Of a DNA stretch of 64,000 nt, positions 35,226 to 43,510 are shown piece by piece. Origin of the DNA: JBFMGS01 sp040752635 (GTDB lineage Bacteria; Bacillota; SHA-98; UBA4971); NCBI GenBank assembly GCA_040752635.1, contig JBFMGS010000001.1, positions 49,390 to 113,389 on the forward strand, written 5' to 3'. The first letter of the stretch is position 1. Each line of letters opens with the position of its first letter. Under the pieces are notes generated by a model that ran no database searches, was not told the DNA's origin, and was given only the letters and a program-made list of their open reading frames with translations. The position numbers were made by a program, and so were the translations under genes.

Positions 35226-35870
35226 TCAGTTCCTCGCCACTCTAGCAGCCTCGACGTACTTTGCTGCGAGTTCGCTGAGCCCTACCCAATTCTCCTCCGC
35301 CACCAGCTTCTTGTCTACAAGAGCCGTTCCCACTCCAACGAAGACCGCTCCGGCTTTCAAGAACTCTCCTAGATTCTCAAGGGTAACCCCACCGGTAGGG
35401 GTAAGCCTGACATGAGGCAGGGGGCCCAGGACATCCCTGATAAATGATGGGCCCAGCTTTGTCGCAGGAAATATCTTCACTACATCAGCTCCGGCTTCCC
35501 ATGCAGTCAGGATCTCCGTCGGTGTGAACGCGCCCGGGATAACAATCTTGCTGTAGCGCTTGCAGAGTTTGATTACCCCCAGGTTCAGGATTGGACTTAC
35601 AATAAAATCGGCACCCGCCAGCATCGCAGCGCGAGCCGTCTCAGGATCTAGAACCGAGCCCGCCCCTATGATTGCTTTGCCCTTCAGGATCTTGGAAGCT
35701 TCGTATATGGCCTCTATGGCGCCCGGGGAGGTCATCGTTATCTCGACGCCCATCACGCCTCCGTCGGCCATGGCTTTGCAGATGCCGACGAGTTCTTGCG
35801 CGCTTTTCGTCCTGATGACCGCGACTACTCCGGAGTCAACGATTGCCTTCAACTGTTCATCCTTGTTCAC
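35226..35870 (-). CDS. eda: KDPG/KHG aldolase
   Basis: Class I aldolase of 214 residues that splits 2-keto-3-deoxy-6-phosphogluconate to pyruvate and glyceraldehyde 3-phosphate. SGVVAVIRTKSAQE has the catalytic base region, GVEITMTSPGAIE, IIGAGSVLDPETA, FIVSPILN, IPGAFTPTEI and VVKIFPATKLG (Schiff-base lysine in VKIFPA), then RLTPTGGV. GTG 35870 is chosen for GGAGGG 7 bases upstream; the frame extends further but without a ribosome site. It is the first gene of the minus-strand run, opposite the IclR regulator about 1.3 kb away. Confidence 0.93.
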   Translation of the reverse strand: MNKDEQLKAIVDSGVVAVIRTKSAQELVGICKAMADGGVMGVEITMTSPGAIEAIYEASKILKGKAIIGAGSVLDPETARAAMLAGADFIVSPILNLGVIKLCKRYSKIVIPGAFTPTEILTAWEAGADVVKIFPATKLGPSFIRDVLGPLPHVRLTPTGGVTLENLGEFLKAGAVFVGVGTALVDKKLVAEENWVGLSELAAKYVEAARVARN

Positions 35871-37164
35871 CGTAAGTCCCTCCAGTTTGCAGCATTCCCG
35901 ACGACACAAGCACACACGTAAACCGACGCGCGACACTTAGGCCGACTGTTGCGTTCGGCGCAACGCAGTTGTTCTGGTACATATGGATTCGGCGTTTCTC
36001 GCAGAACTCCTCCTAACACGCGAGAGTTTATCTTCTTTTTTCGAATATCTACGGCTCCAATGCGACGAAAGGACATGGAAACTATGTCTAAGTCTAACTG
36101 CGGCGTAAGAAGAACATCGCCTCAGCCGGCTGGAAGGAAGTCTTCGGTTTCCTTCTCGCGGATAGCCACGTGGTGGCTAGCTGCCGATGTCTTGCGCAGA
36201 TGGAGCAAGTGGGGTCAGCTCCGCAGTTTAGGCGCTTGACGCCGCGGTTCATAGCTCCATGCAGGTGTTTGAATCCCACAACGCTGTGGGCACTGCTCAA
36301 ACGCTGTGGAACTGCGCATAAGGAGCAAGCCAAGTCTGGACACCTCACAGTTCAGGTGAATGGGAACCTCATACTCCTGCCGGTCACCTGGCCACCCATT
36401 GTAGGACGGTTACCGCGGTATCTGCACAGAAGAGCGGCGATTGAGCACGGGTGAAAACCGCCTGCCTTCGGCCTGTGTCTGTTGTTAGGCCAGATGGAGA
36501 GCACCCGCTGAAAGTCCCTATTCAAGAGGTGACGCCATTCCAGACAGCGTGTCCCACGCCGCTCACAGCAGTGTCCTCAAGCGCGAGTACCTGCGCAAAC
36601 ACAAGGCGACTGGTGCAACTTCAACCACCGGGAGTAATGCCAAATGAAGTGAAACGTAACCATGACTGGCAGGGAACCTTAAGACCCCTCTGGAATACCC
36701 AGGGAGGCAAATCAACCCGGAAGTCACCGGGTTTGGGACAAGACCCTCCGCCAGATCCACTCACGGGGCCCGGTCACGAGGAAGCCGTAACGTACTCTCA
36801 GGATCTACGACGGCAAACGAATCGATTCAGCATGAGTGTTAGGAGATGTCATGCGTCGCTTCACTCCGGCTACTGCCTGTGTATCAGCCGAAATCGCTGA
36901 TCGGCACACTCCAGCAATTACTAGTCGATTTCAGCAGAACAATCATCTAGGAGGGAGCAATGGTGTTGTATGACTTTAGCTGAGAGATGTCGGACGGTAC
37001 AGGGATTCTCTGCAAGATGATGGTGGAACATGGTTGCATTGAGCGGAACTCGTGCTATATTATACATGGTAGCCGAGGTCTTTGCTGCAAGAACCGAAAA
37101 CTGCATGCTCGTGGGTTGCGAATTGTCGCCCAAGACATTCCGCACACGGCAAGGAGGCAGTCCC
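35871..37164. other. Gene-poor 1.3 kb between eda and the IclR regulator
   Basis: I see no supported gene. A perfect 6-base hairpin (GTTGCG, loop TTCGG, CGCAAC; 35948-35964) lies about 80 bases before eda and could be an operator or leader stem. Around 36276-36312 the motif ACGCTGTGG occurs twice, once within a small palindrome. Frames at 36451-36900 (plus) and 36094-36348 (minus) look degraded. This may be decayed insertion sequence, plus the control region of both transcription units. Confidence 0.45.
37034..37063 (+). promoter_or_regulatory. Possible promoter of the IclR-type regulator
   Basis: TTGCAT (37034-37039) lies 16-18 bases before TATATTAT (37056-37063), about 100 bases ahead of the regulator ATG. 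Two direct repeats GGAAC (37025 and 37045, about two helical turns apart) overlap it and could be a binding site for the regulator. The match is moderate. Confidence 0.3.
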
Positions 37165-38013
37165 ATGGGGCCAAGCGCGCCATGTCTCGTTGACCAAGCT
37201 GTGAAGAAGGCAGGTAGCTCTAGAAGGAAGAACCAGGCAGTAAACTCTGTGGTGCGAGCACTGGACATACTCGACTGCCTAGGTTCGCGTTCCGGGGAGG
37301 TCGGCGTGAGCGAGATCAGCCGCGAGCTTAACATCCACAAGAGTACCGTATCAAGGATGCTGTCTACAATGGAATCCAGGGGATACGTCAGCCAGAATGA
37401 CACAAGCGGAAAGTACTCTCTGGGGATGCGACTTGTCGAACTGGCCAGCCGCAGGCTTGAACAGATCGATCTTCGCGGCCAGGCCAGGCCGTTTCTGGAG
37501 GAACTGGTGAAAGCTACGGGAGAAACAGCTCACCTGGCAGTTTTGGACCAGGGCAAAGTGGTCTACATCGACAAAGTCGATACACCGCGCACCCTCATGA
37601 TGCGGTCGAGAATCGGGTACCGGGCGTTTGCCCATTGCACCGCGCTGGGCAAAGCGATTCTCGCTGCGCTGCCGGATGATGTGGTGGAGAAGTTGATAAA
37701 GGAAAAGGGGCTGCCTCGCTTCACCCCGAACACTATTGTAGACCCGTTGGCACTGAAAGAACACCTTCGTAATGTGCGCGCCCAGGGATTCGCAGTAGAT
37801 GATGAAGAGAACGAGGAAGGTATCAGGTGTGCGGCGGCACCCATTATGAATCACGCAAGCCAAGTCGTCGGAGCATTAAGTGTCTCCGGCCCCGTTGTCA
37901 GGGTATCGAGACAGCAGTTGGAAACCATCGGAAGCCTCGTGAAGGATGCCTCCCATCGGCTGTCATTATCACTTGGCTACCTCAAGGGCAAAGCTGATCC
38001 GCCATCAAGATGA
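37165..38013 (+). CDS. IclR family transcriptional regulator
   Basis: A 282-residue DNA-binding regulator. The winged helix (about residues 22-85) reads NSVVRALDILDCLG, GVSEISRELNIHKSTVSRMLSTME, RGYVSQND. The effector domain (about 95-275) has ETAHLAVLDQGKVVYIDKV, GYRAFAHCTALGKAILA, EGIRCAAAPI, and VVGALSVSGP. ATG 37165 is preceded by AAGGAGG at 7 bases; the longer frame is not needed. It is transcribed away from eda-kdgK and the rest of the catabolic genes, the classic position of a pathway regulator. KdgR-type control by KDG or KDPG is a reasonable guess. Confidence 0.92.
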   Translation: MGPSAPCLVDQAVKKAGSSRRKNQAVNSVVRALDILDCLGSRSGEVGVSEISRELNIHKSTVSRMLSTMESRGYVSQNDTSGKYSLGMRLVELASRRLEQIDLRGQARPFLEELVKATGETAHLAVLDQGKVVYIDKVDTPRTLMMRSRIGYRAFAHCTALGKAILAALPDDVVEKLIKEKGLPRFTPNTIVDPLALKEHLRNVRAQGFAVDDEENEEGIRCAAAPIMNHASQVVGALSVSGPVVRVSRQQLETIGSLVKDASHRLSLSLGYLKGKADPPSR

Positions 38014-38249
38014 TCTCGAGATGAACCGGCCTTGAGACCCTCGCGGCTCGCGAGCCGGGGCTTGCAGGGACTGCGCACGCTGGTCGTGCCTACGGGGAGC
38101 GAGAGTGGCAGCACTAGGTGCTTGTAGGTTCACGATTCAGTCCGCCGTGCGATGCGAGTGCGGTGTGTTTGCCCTGAGACTCAAAGCCAGAAGGTGCCAG
38201 GGCTTGGATGCAGCGAGGATGGACAGGCAGTGAGGCCAGCAGCGCCGCT

Positions 38250-38891
38250 TCAGAGCAGGTACTTAGATGCAAGTTGCATGAACACGGGGGTGACGTAACT
38301 CTCGACCGCGCCGGCAAGAACCAGTAGAAGGGCAGCGCCCGCCGAGATCACAACCGTCAAGAGGAACTGCGGGTAAATAGGGACGCGCTTGTGAGTCAAC
38401 CTGTCCTGGGCCAGCGCAACGGCAAAAGCGAGCGATGCCGCGCACCCGCCGAGTATGGCGGGGATTATGAAAATGTTCTGGGGAAGCACGGATACCGCTG
38501 CTAAGATGATTCCCCTCGCCGCCATCTCATCCACTAGGAACCCCACAGTGAATCCGATGATGAAACCGCGCAAGAATAGAAGTACTAGAATGCCCGGGGC
38601 GCCTATTACTGATAGACCGAGCACCCACGCAATGAGGATGGTTTTGAGGTTATTGTAGAGCGCCTGGCGCGATGGCGCCACGCCCGCCGCCTGCCTGATG
38701 CCGCCGAAACCCCGGAAGAACACCCGGAGGTCCTCGGCAAGCTCTGCTTTCTGGCTTTGCGGAAGCACCCTGACCGCGAGCGAGCCAAAGATGACTCCCA
38801 TCAGAAAGATGAGCATCGTCATCACGTAGATGGGAAGATGCCGCCTCAGGTAATCGCCGGTCTGGACCGAGGATCGTGCTTGTGCCAGCAT
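38250..38891 (-). CDS. spoIIM: Stage II sporulation protein M
   Basis: Membrane protein of 213 residues with about five helices. SpoIIM works with SpoIID and SpoIIP to degrade septal peptidoglycan during engulfment. HLPIYVMTMLIFLMGVIFGSLAV, the polar loop FFRGFGGI, NNLKTILIAWVLGLSVIG, LRGFIIGFTVGFLV and VLPQNIFIIPAILGG fit the family. GGAGGAG precedes the ATG. In many spore formers spoIIM lies beside xerD; here 24 kb of catabolic genes separate them. Confidence 0.92.
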   Translation of the reverse strand: MLAQARSSVQTGDYLRRHLPIYVMTMLIFLMGVIFGSLAVRVLPQSQKAELAEDLRVFFRGFGGIRQAAGVAPSRQALYNNLKTILIAWVLGLSVIGAPGILVLLFLRGFIIGFTVGFLVDEMAARGIILAAVSVLPQNIFIIPAILGGCAASLAFAVALAQDRLTHKRVPIYPQFLLTVVISAGAALLLVLAGAVESYVTPVFMQLASKYLL

Positions 38892-38980
38892 GCGAGCTCC
38901 TCCTTTGGACCACCTCCTTACATATGTATGTCCACACCAGCCTTGATATGTCCTAACTCGCCACTATCAACAGAACCTTC

Positions 38981-39529
38981 TCAGTCAAAAAGCCCCCTCG
39001 ATGCCGCCAGGAAAAGCCCGAGAAGCGTCTTGCCGTCCCGGATATCTCCCCTCTGTATCATGTCATCGAGCGCATCGGGAGATACCCGGCTGGTCTCGAC
39101 GATTTCATCTTCATCAGGCCTCTCATCGCCGGGCGCAAGGTCCGTGGCGAAGAAGAGGTGAAGCATTTCATCGGAAAAGCCGGGAGAAGTGTAGAACGAT
39201 ACCGCCTTTTCGAGGCGGCCGGCCCGGTAGCCCGTTTCTTCTTCCAATTCACGAAGGGCGCACTCTCGGGGGTCTTCACCAGGATCGAGTTTGCCGGCGG
39301 GAATCTCCCACAGCGCCTCTTTGACAGGGTACCTATACTGTCGCACAAGGATCACGCGTCTATCGGCGTCCACTGCCACCACCGCAACCCCGCCGGGGTG
39401 CTCCACTACTTCCCTCATGCTTCGGCTCCCCGACGGAAGCCCCACTTCATCCACCCGGAGCGTGAGGATCCTGCCGCGATACACCGTGGCCGAGCTCACC
39501 GTCTTTTCCACGAGACTCTTACTGGCCAA
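38981..39529 (-). CDS. nudF: Nudix hydrolase, ADP-ribose pyrophosphatase type
   Basis: Hydrolyses ADP-ribose and related nucleoside diphosphate sugars. The 182-residue protein has the Nudix box GKLDPGEDPRECALRELEEE TGY (about residues 87-109), preceded by ILVRQYRYPVKEALWEIPAG and followed by SFYTSPGFSDEMLHLFFA, typical of the ADP-ribose group. I favour the TTG at 39529, with a run of G 7 bases upstream; the longer frame has no ribosome site. It lies 89 bases upstream of spoIIM, the usual neighbour. Confidence 0.9.
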   Translation of the reverse strand: MASKSLVEKTVSSATVYRGRILTLRVDEVGLPSGSRSMREVVEHPGGVAVVAVDADRRVILVRQYRYPVKEALWEIPAGKLDPGEDPRECALRELEEETGYRAGRLEKAVSFYTSPGFSDEMLHLFFATDLAPGDERPDEDEIVETSRVSPDALDDMIQRGDIRDGKTLLGLFLAASRGLFD

Positions 39530-39612
39530 AGAAAATCCCCCCCCTTGATATGTCAAGCCCTGGTATCAAACCGTAACGATGTGCGTACCATGTGTACTGT
39601 ATCATCTGTGCC

Positions 39613-39671
39613 TAAGTATGGTGTCACGAATCCACACCACTTTTCCAGACGGCGGTCGGGGTTGCCGGTGA
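39613..39671 (-). repeat. Dispersed 59-base repeat, copy 2
   Basis: This is the inverted partner of 9673-9731, about 52 of 59 identical by eye without gaps. It lies in the 562-base gap between the Nudix gene and DUF3866 gene. The rest of that gap holds only the small frame at 39766-39957 and a short hairpin (GGGGGAC...GTCCCC near 39867-39884). Confidence 0.7.
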
Positions 39672-39765
39672 CTCAAAGAGGTAGTGCAACGCCGGCACCC
39701 CCACACACACTGGAAAACGGGCGAGAATTAACGAACCTATACATAGCAAGGAGGAGTCCCTCGTC

Positions 39766-39957
39766 GTGAACGTCCTGCTTACTACAAACTCAATCCACAT
39801 CATGGGAAAGCCCGCTGAGATCATCGCGTTTTTCACAAACCTCTCGAAGAGATACTCTACCTTGGGGGACCTCCTGTCCCCTGCACCAGGCAACATGCTC
39901 ACCGACAGAAGCTCATGCCGCTTCGGGGAGACGAATGCCGACTGGCATCGCTGCTGA
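39766..39957 (+). CDS. Possible small protein of 63 residues
   Basis: A GTG at 39766 is preceded by AAGGAGGAG at 9 bases, one of the best ribosome sites of the region. The frame reads NVLLTTNSIHIMGKPAEI, then FFTNLSKRYSTLGDLL, and ends with a cysteine. The sequence looks like a folded helical peptide but I do not recognise it. The opposite-strand neighbours are spoIIM/Nudix and DUF3866. It may be real or a remnant; conservation would decide. Confidence 0.4.
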   Translation: MNVLLTTNSIHIMGKPAEIIAFFTNLSKRYSTLGDLLSPAPGNMLTDRSSCRFGETNADWHRC

Positions 39958-40091
39958 TCGTAGGAAACGGAGACGTGAATCCGCATCCCGCCTCGAAGTA
40001 GGGCTCCTTCGAGCCCCCCGGGTTCGCGTTCATGCCTGACCGCCAGACCTCCCGAGGGTAGAGGGAGGTGGGTGCGACCACTCTTACACTG

Positions 40092-41189
40092 TTACCCCAC
40101 TCGGCGCACCGCGTTCGCCACTTTCCCTGCCAGCACGCCAGCGGCGCCCGCCGCCAGGAAGAAGGCCGGGTCGTCGTCTATGCCGCGCCCCATCGTGGCG
40201 ACAGCGATGTTCTCCCGCCTGAGCCTTTCCACAGCAGGCCGCCCGTCTTCGGTTAGTACGAGGTGCTTGCGGTCGATCCCGTCATGGCAGAGTTGACGCC
40301 GGAGATACCGCCAGTCTCCGCGGTCGATTTCCGGCAGGGCCACAAGGCACCGCCTCATTGCCACCTGGGCCAGCACCGTAAGAGTGTGGTGGCTTACTCC
40401 GAAGTGCCGGGCACGCTCATCCCGAAAGCTGACCCTGGGAGCAACTATCGGAGTTCCTCCGAGAGAATACGCCGCGTTGGCCGCTTCTCCCTGCGTAATC
40501 CCGGAGAATCCGTATTTCGTGCCTGTGCCCGCCTGCCCCGGGCCCATTGCAACCACGATGGCGTCCGCCCCGGCGCAGGCCCATGCGGCCGCCAGCGCGG
40601 AGTGCAGGCTCACCGCCTCGAAGTCTCCTCCAAATGCGTGGCCACAGGTGATAGCCGCATCTATCAGGCCCTTTTCTCGAAGCTCCGGTACCAGCCTACT
40701 GTATGCAAGAGGCAAAGCTCCGCCGTCAGTCATCACATACACGATCCGCGCGTTATCTCCCGCAGTTTCCCGTATGCCGGTCGCCACCGGCGCTATCATA
40801 CTGTGGAGTTCGCACGCGACCACGGGCACACCTTCAAGCGAAGAGAAACCCTCCACCTTGTCACGGTGGGGGCTCGCTTCCTCTTCCACTGCAAGACAGC
40901 GGACCTGCAGGGGGGTATAGCGCATTTTCATTATGTGGCCCGGCCCCGGCGCCGCGTTGAGGTTGTCTCTTCCGGCCACCCAGATAACGAAATGATGTCC
41001 GCCGGTGCCTAGCCCGAGTTCAACCGCGGTGGTGTTTAGTACAACCACATCTCCGGGCTTTACGGGGCCGGTCAGTGCCTCATAACATATGGCCTCCGCC
41101 GGCTTACCCTCGCATATCACGTTGGCCTTCAGTATCCCGGATCCCACGAAAGCGACGGACTCGACAAGAGCCTGCCTCGCCCTTATCAT
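40092..41189 (-). CDS. DUF3866 family protein
   Basis: A 365-residue protein of the DUF3866 family, conserved in spore formers near xerD/spoIIM/Nudix genes but of unknown role. Typical blocks are AICYEALTGPVKPGDVVVLNTTAVELGLGTGG, HHFVIW, GHIMKMRYTPLQVRCLAVEEE, GVPVVACELHSMIAP, RIVYVMTDGGALPLAYS, TCGHAFGGDFEAVSLHSALAAAW and VVAMGPGQAGTGTKYGFSGI. No membrane segments. GGAGGTGG lies 9 bases before the ATG. A single-gene unit on the minus strand. Confidence 0.88.
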   Translation of the reverse strand: MIRARQALVESVAFVGSGILKANVICEGKPAEAICYEALTGPVKPGDVVVLNTTAVELGLGTGGHHFVIWVAGRDNLNAAPGPGHIMKMRYTPLQVRCLAVEEEASPHRDKVEGFSSLEGVPVVACELHSMIAPVATGIRETAGDNARIVYVMTDGGALPLAYSRLVPELREKGLIDAAITCGHAFGGDFEAVSLHSALAAAWACAGADAIVVAMGPGQAGTGTKYGFSGITQGEAANAAYSLGGTPIVAPRVSFRDERARHFGVSHHTLTVLAQVAMRRCLVALPEIDRGDWRYLRRQLCHDGIDRKHLVLTEDGRPAVERLRRENIAVATMGRGIDDDPAFFLAAGAAGVLAGKVANAVRRVG

Positions 41190-41479
41190 CCCAGAACGCC
41201 ACCTCCAGCAACTCCCATGCAGGGATATCAGGCCTGTTGTCGTATTTCGCTCAATAGTGATCTTCCTTCCACGAAGGTCAGTTGACGAAAGCTAACGCTG
41301 TTTGCCGAATGGAACGTCGGGCGACCCTGGTCGAAAGAGCGCCCGCTCTCGCATAGGTGGCCAGGTGGCCGGGTCGCTGCGGTTACGAGCAACAGGAAGA
41401 CCCGTTGCGCGGGACCGCTCAGAATAGGTTCCCCGTTCCTGGGTTATGATACCCGTCAGCACGGTGAGGAGGAACTACT

Positions 41480-42091
41480 GTGAGCAGGTGGCAATTCTGG
41501 ATCGCGATCTTCATCGCACTCGCACTTGCAGGATGGTCCGTAGGTGTGACTTCAAGACTCGGCCGTGACCTTGCCCGGGTCGAGCAGGACCTGGACCGGG
41601 CCTTCCAGGACCTCGCAGCCCTCTCGAAGCGGGTCTCTGAACTGCGGACCGCCGCCGAGCCGCAGGTTACGCCCGAGGTGACCGTGTACTTCGGCCGCTC
41701 GACCATGACAGATTCGTTTCTCGTTCCTGTCAGGGTGAAGCTGCCGGCCGCGACCGATGCGTTGAGGGGGGCGTTAGAGCTCCTTGTAAAGGGGCCGGCG
41801 CCGGAAACCGGCCTCGATAGGCTTCTCCCGCCTGAGACCCGCGTATTAGGCGTAACCAGAACAGGCGATCTCGCCACCGCCGACTTCAGCAGCGAAATCC
41901 GCACGCGCTTCATCGGGGGAAGCAGGAACGAAGAACTCCTCGTGTGGTCCATTGTGAACACCCTTACAGAGTTCCCCGGGATCTACAGGGTGCAGATCCT
42001 CGTGGACGGGAAAAAAGAGGAGAGCATCGGAGGCCACGTGGGCATCGATGTTCCCCTTGAGAGAAACCCGAATCTCATCAGGCCGCGGTAA
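41480..42091 (+). CDS. GerMN domain-containing membrane-anchored protein
   Basis: A 203-residue protein with one N-terminal membrane helix (about 5-24), a short predicted coiled coil (about 28-58), and a GerMN domain (about 66-190) with EVTVYFGRSTMTDSFLVPVRVKLP, ALRGALELLVKGPAPETGLDRLLPPETRVLGV, SSEIRTRFIGGSRNEELLVWSIVNTLTEFPGIYRVQILVDGKKEESIGGHV. GerMN domains occur in GerM of sporulation and in lipoproteins of the cell wall. The GTG start has GGAGGA 6 bases upstream. It is convergent with vorC. A role in spore formation or germination is inferred only. Confidence 0.85.
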   Translation: MSRWQFWIAIFIALALAGWSVGVTSRLGRDLARVEQDLDRAFQDLAALSKRVSELRTAAEPQVTPEVTVYFGRSTMTDSFLVPVRVKLPAATDALRGALELLVKGPAPETGLDRLLPPETRVLGVTRTGDLATADFSSEIRTRFIGGSRNEELLVWSIVNTLTEFPGIYRVQILVDGKKEESIGGHVGIDVPLERNPNLIRPR

Positions 42092-42138
42092 GCCGACACG
42101 TAACTTGACTGCGCAAGAGGGCTCGCAGCTCTGTTGAA

Positions 42139-42206
42139 GGTTGCCGGTGATTGCACCAGGGGCGTTTGAAGGAATCCGGATGGTACCGAGTCCAACACCG
42201 GCAACC
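42139..42206. repeat. Inverted repeat between gerMN and vorC
   Basis: GGTTGCCGGTG (42139-42149) and its complement (42196-42206) enclose 46 bases. It may fold into a bidirectional end-of-gene structure for the two convergent genes, though no T-run is present. The left arm with its extension (42139-42155) matches 9668-9684 exactly in inverse, linking it to the 59-base repeat family. Confidence 0.55.
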
Positions 42207-42207
42207 C

Positions 42208-42759
42208 TCAGCCTGTCTTTGCCCCCGAAGCAAGCTCAAGCCCCCGGGCGAGGGCCTGGCGGTTAAGGGGTATGAGACCGTGGCGCCGCTCGGGTAGCAC
42301 TCTCTTCATGGCTTCCAACACCGTCTCCGGGTTCACCACGTTCGTCACACCGATGTAGGCACCGAGCGCCACCATGTTCGCCACGCGAACGTCTCCGAGT
42401 TCGTTGGCTATGTCGTTGGCGGGGACAGGAAGTACCCTGATGTCCGTCCTCGCAGGACCGGCATTGATGAGCGAGCTGTTGTAAACGATGAGGCCGCCCG
42501 GCCTCACCATTCCCTGGAACTTCTCGAGCGACGGCCTGTTCATGGCGACCACGCTTGTCGGCTCAGTTACGAGAGGCGAGGCTATTTTCTCGTCGGACAC
42601 GACCACTCCGCAGTTGGCGGTGCCACCGCGCATCTCAGGCCCGTAAGAAGGCATCCACGTGACGTTTTCTCCTTCCATCATCCCCGCGTAGGTCACTAGC
42701 TGGCCCATGAGTAGAACGCCCTGTCCGCCGAACCCTGCAAAAATGGCTTCCTCGTGCAC
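42208..42759 (-). CDS. vorC: 2-oxoacid:ferredoxin oxidoreductase, gamma subunit
   Basis: Catalytic-domain subunit (184 residues) of a four-subunit 2-oxoacid oxidoreductase. HEEAIFAGFGGQGVLLMGQLVTYAGM, VTWMPSYGPEMRGGTANCGVVVSDEKI and ANMVALGAYIGVT are typical. The GTG at 42759 is chosen because GGAGGTG lies 7 bases upstream, overlapping the vorB end; upstream ATGs lie within vorB. It is last in the operon. Specificity for branched-chain oxoacids is inferred from the leucine dehydrogenase and buk/ptb neighbours. Confidence 0.9.
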   Translation of the reverse strand: MHEEAIFAGFGGQGVLLMGQLVTYAGMMEGENVTWMPSYGPEMRGGTANCGVVVSDEKIASPLVTEPTSVVAMNRPSLEKFQGMVRPGGLIVYNSSLINAGPARTDIRVLPVPANDIANELGDVRVANMVALGAYIGVTNVVNPETVLEAMKRVLPERRHGLIPLNRQALARGLELASGAKTG

Positions 42760-42760
42760 G

Positions 42761-43507
42761 TTAGCCCACCTCCGGAACATGCGTGTACTCTCCAAGTGGG
42801 TAGTACATGGCCATTTTGTCGTCCACCCACTTCAGGGCCTCAACAGGGGTCATCGCCCAGTTGGTAGGACAGGTGGACAGAAACTCCACGAGGCTGAAGC
42901 CGCTGTCTGCAAGCTGGGTCTCGAACGCTCTCTTGAGAGCCCGTTTTGCCTTGACCACGTTCGCCGGGCTCGTCACTGACACACGGGCTATGTATGCAAC
43001 CCCTGAGAGGGATGAAAGAAGTTCGCAGACCCTAATGGGGTGGCCGGCTACGTCGGTGTCCCTCCCCCTCGGGCACGTGGTGGTCTTCTGCCCGGGCAGG
43101 GTCGTCGGGGCCATCTGGCCGCCGGTCATGCCGTATATCGCGTTGTTCACGAATATGACCGTGATCCTCTCGCCCCTTGATGCTGCGTGGACTATCTCGC
43201 CAGCCCCGATGGAAGCAAGGTCCCCGTCGCCCTGGTAGGTGAACACTACGGCGCCGGGTGAAGCCCGCTTGATTCCCGTCGCAACCGCAGGCGCCCTGCC
43301 GTGCGAAGCTTCCACGAAGTCGCAGTTGAAGTAGTCGTATGCGAGCACCGCGCAGCCCACGGGTGAGATCCCCACCGTGCGCTCGCGCACCCCGAGCTCG
43401 TCGATGACCTCGGCGATGAGCCGGTGAATGATGCCGTGTGTGCACCCGGGGCAGTAGTGGGTCGGCACGTCAGCCAGCGCCTCGGGACGTCCGAACAGTC
43501 TCTGCAT
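42761..43507 (-). CDS. vorB: 2-oxoacid:ferredoxin oxidoreductase, beta (TPP) subunit
   Basis: Thiamine diphosphate-binding subunit of 248 residues. YCPGCTHGIIHRLIAEVIDELG holds cluster-ligand cysteines. GRAPAVATGIKRASP, YQGDGDLASIGAGEIVHAASRGERITVIFVNNAIYGMTGGQMAPTT carries the TPP motif GDGD...NN. Reaction: a 2-oxoacid plus CoA and oxidised ferredoxin gives acyl-CoA, CO2 and reduced ferredoxin. It starts 4 bases after the vorA stop. Confidence 0.93.
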   Translation of the reverse strand: MQRLFGRPEALADVPTHYCPGCTHGIIHRLIAEVIDELGVRERTVGISPVGCAVLAYDYFNCDFVEASHGRAPAVATGIKRASPGAVVFTYQGDGDLASIGAGEIVHAASRGERITVIFVNNAIYGMTGGQMAPTTLPGQKTTTCPRGRDTDVAGHPIRVCELLSSLSGVAYIARVSVTSPANVVKAKRALKRAFETQLADSGFSLVEFLSTCPTNWAMTPVEALKWVDDKMAMYYPLGEYTHVPEVG

Positions 43508-43510
43508 GCC

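Noticed and set aside
36451..36900. 149-codon plus-strand frame in the gene-poor interval
   Set aside because: Composition and lack of a ribosome site make it unlikely to be a protein; no transposase or intron motif found.
38040..38054. Hairpin CTCGCG-GCT-CGCGAG after the IclR gene as a terminator
   Set aside because: Only 6 paired bases and no T-run on either strand.
39624..39986. 120-codon minus-strand frame between the Nudix and DUF3866 genes
   Set aside because: It covers the dispersed repeat, has no good ribosome site, and overlaps the better small plus-strand frame.
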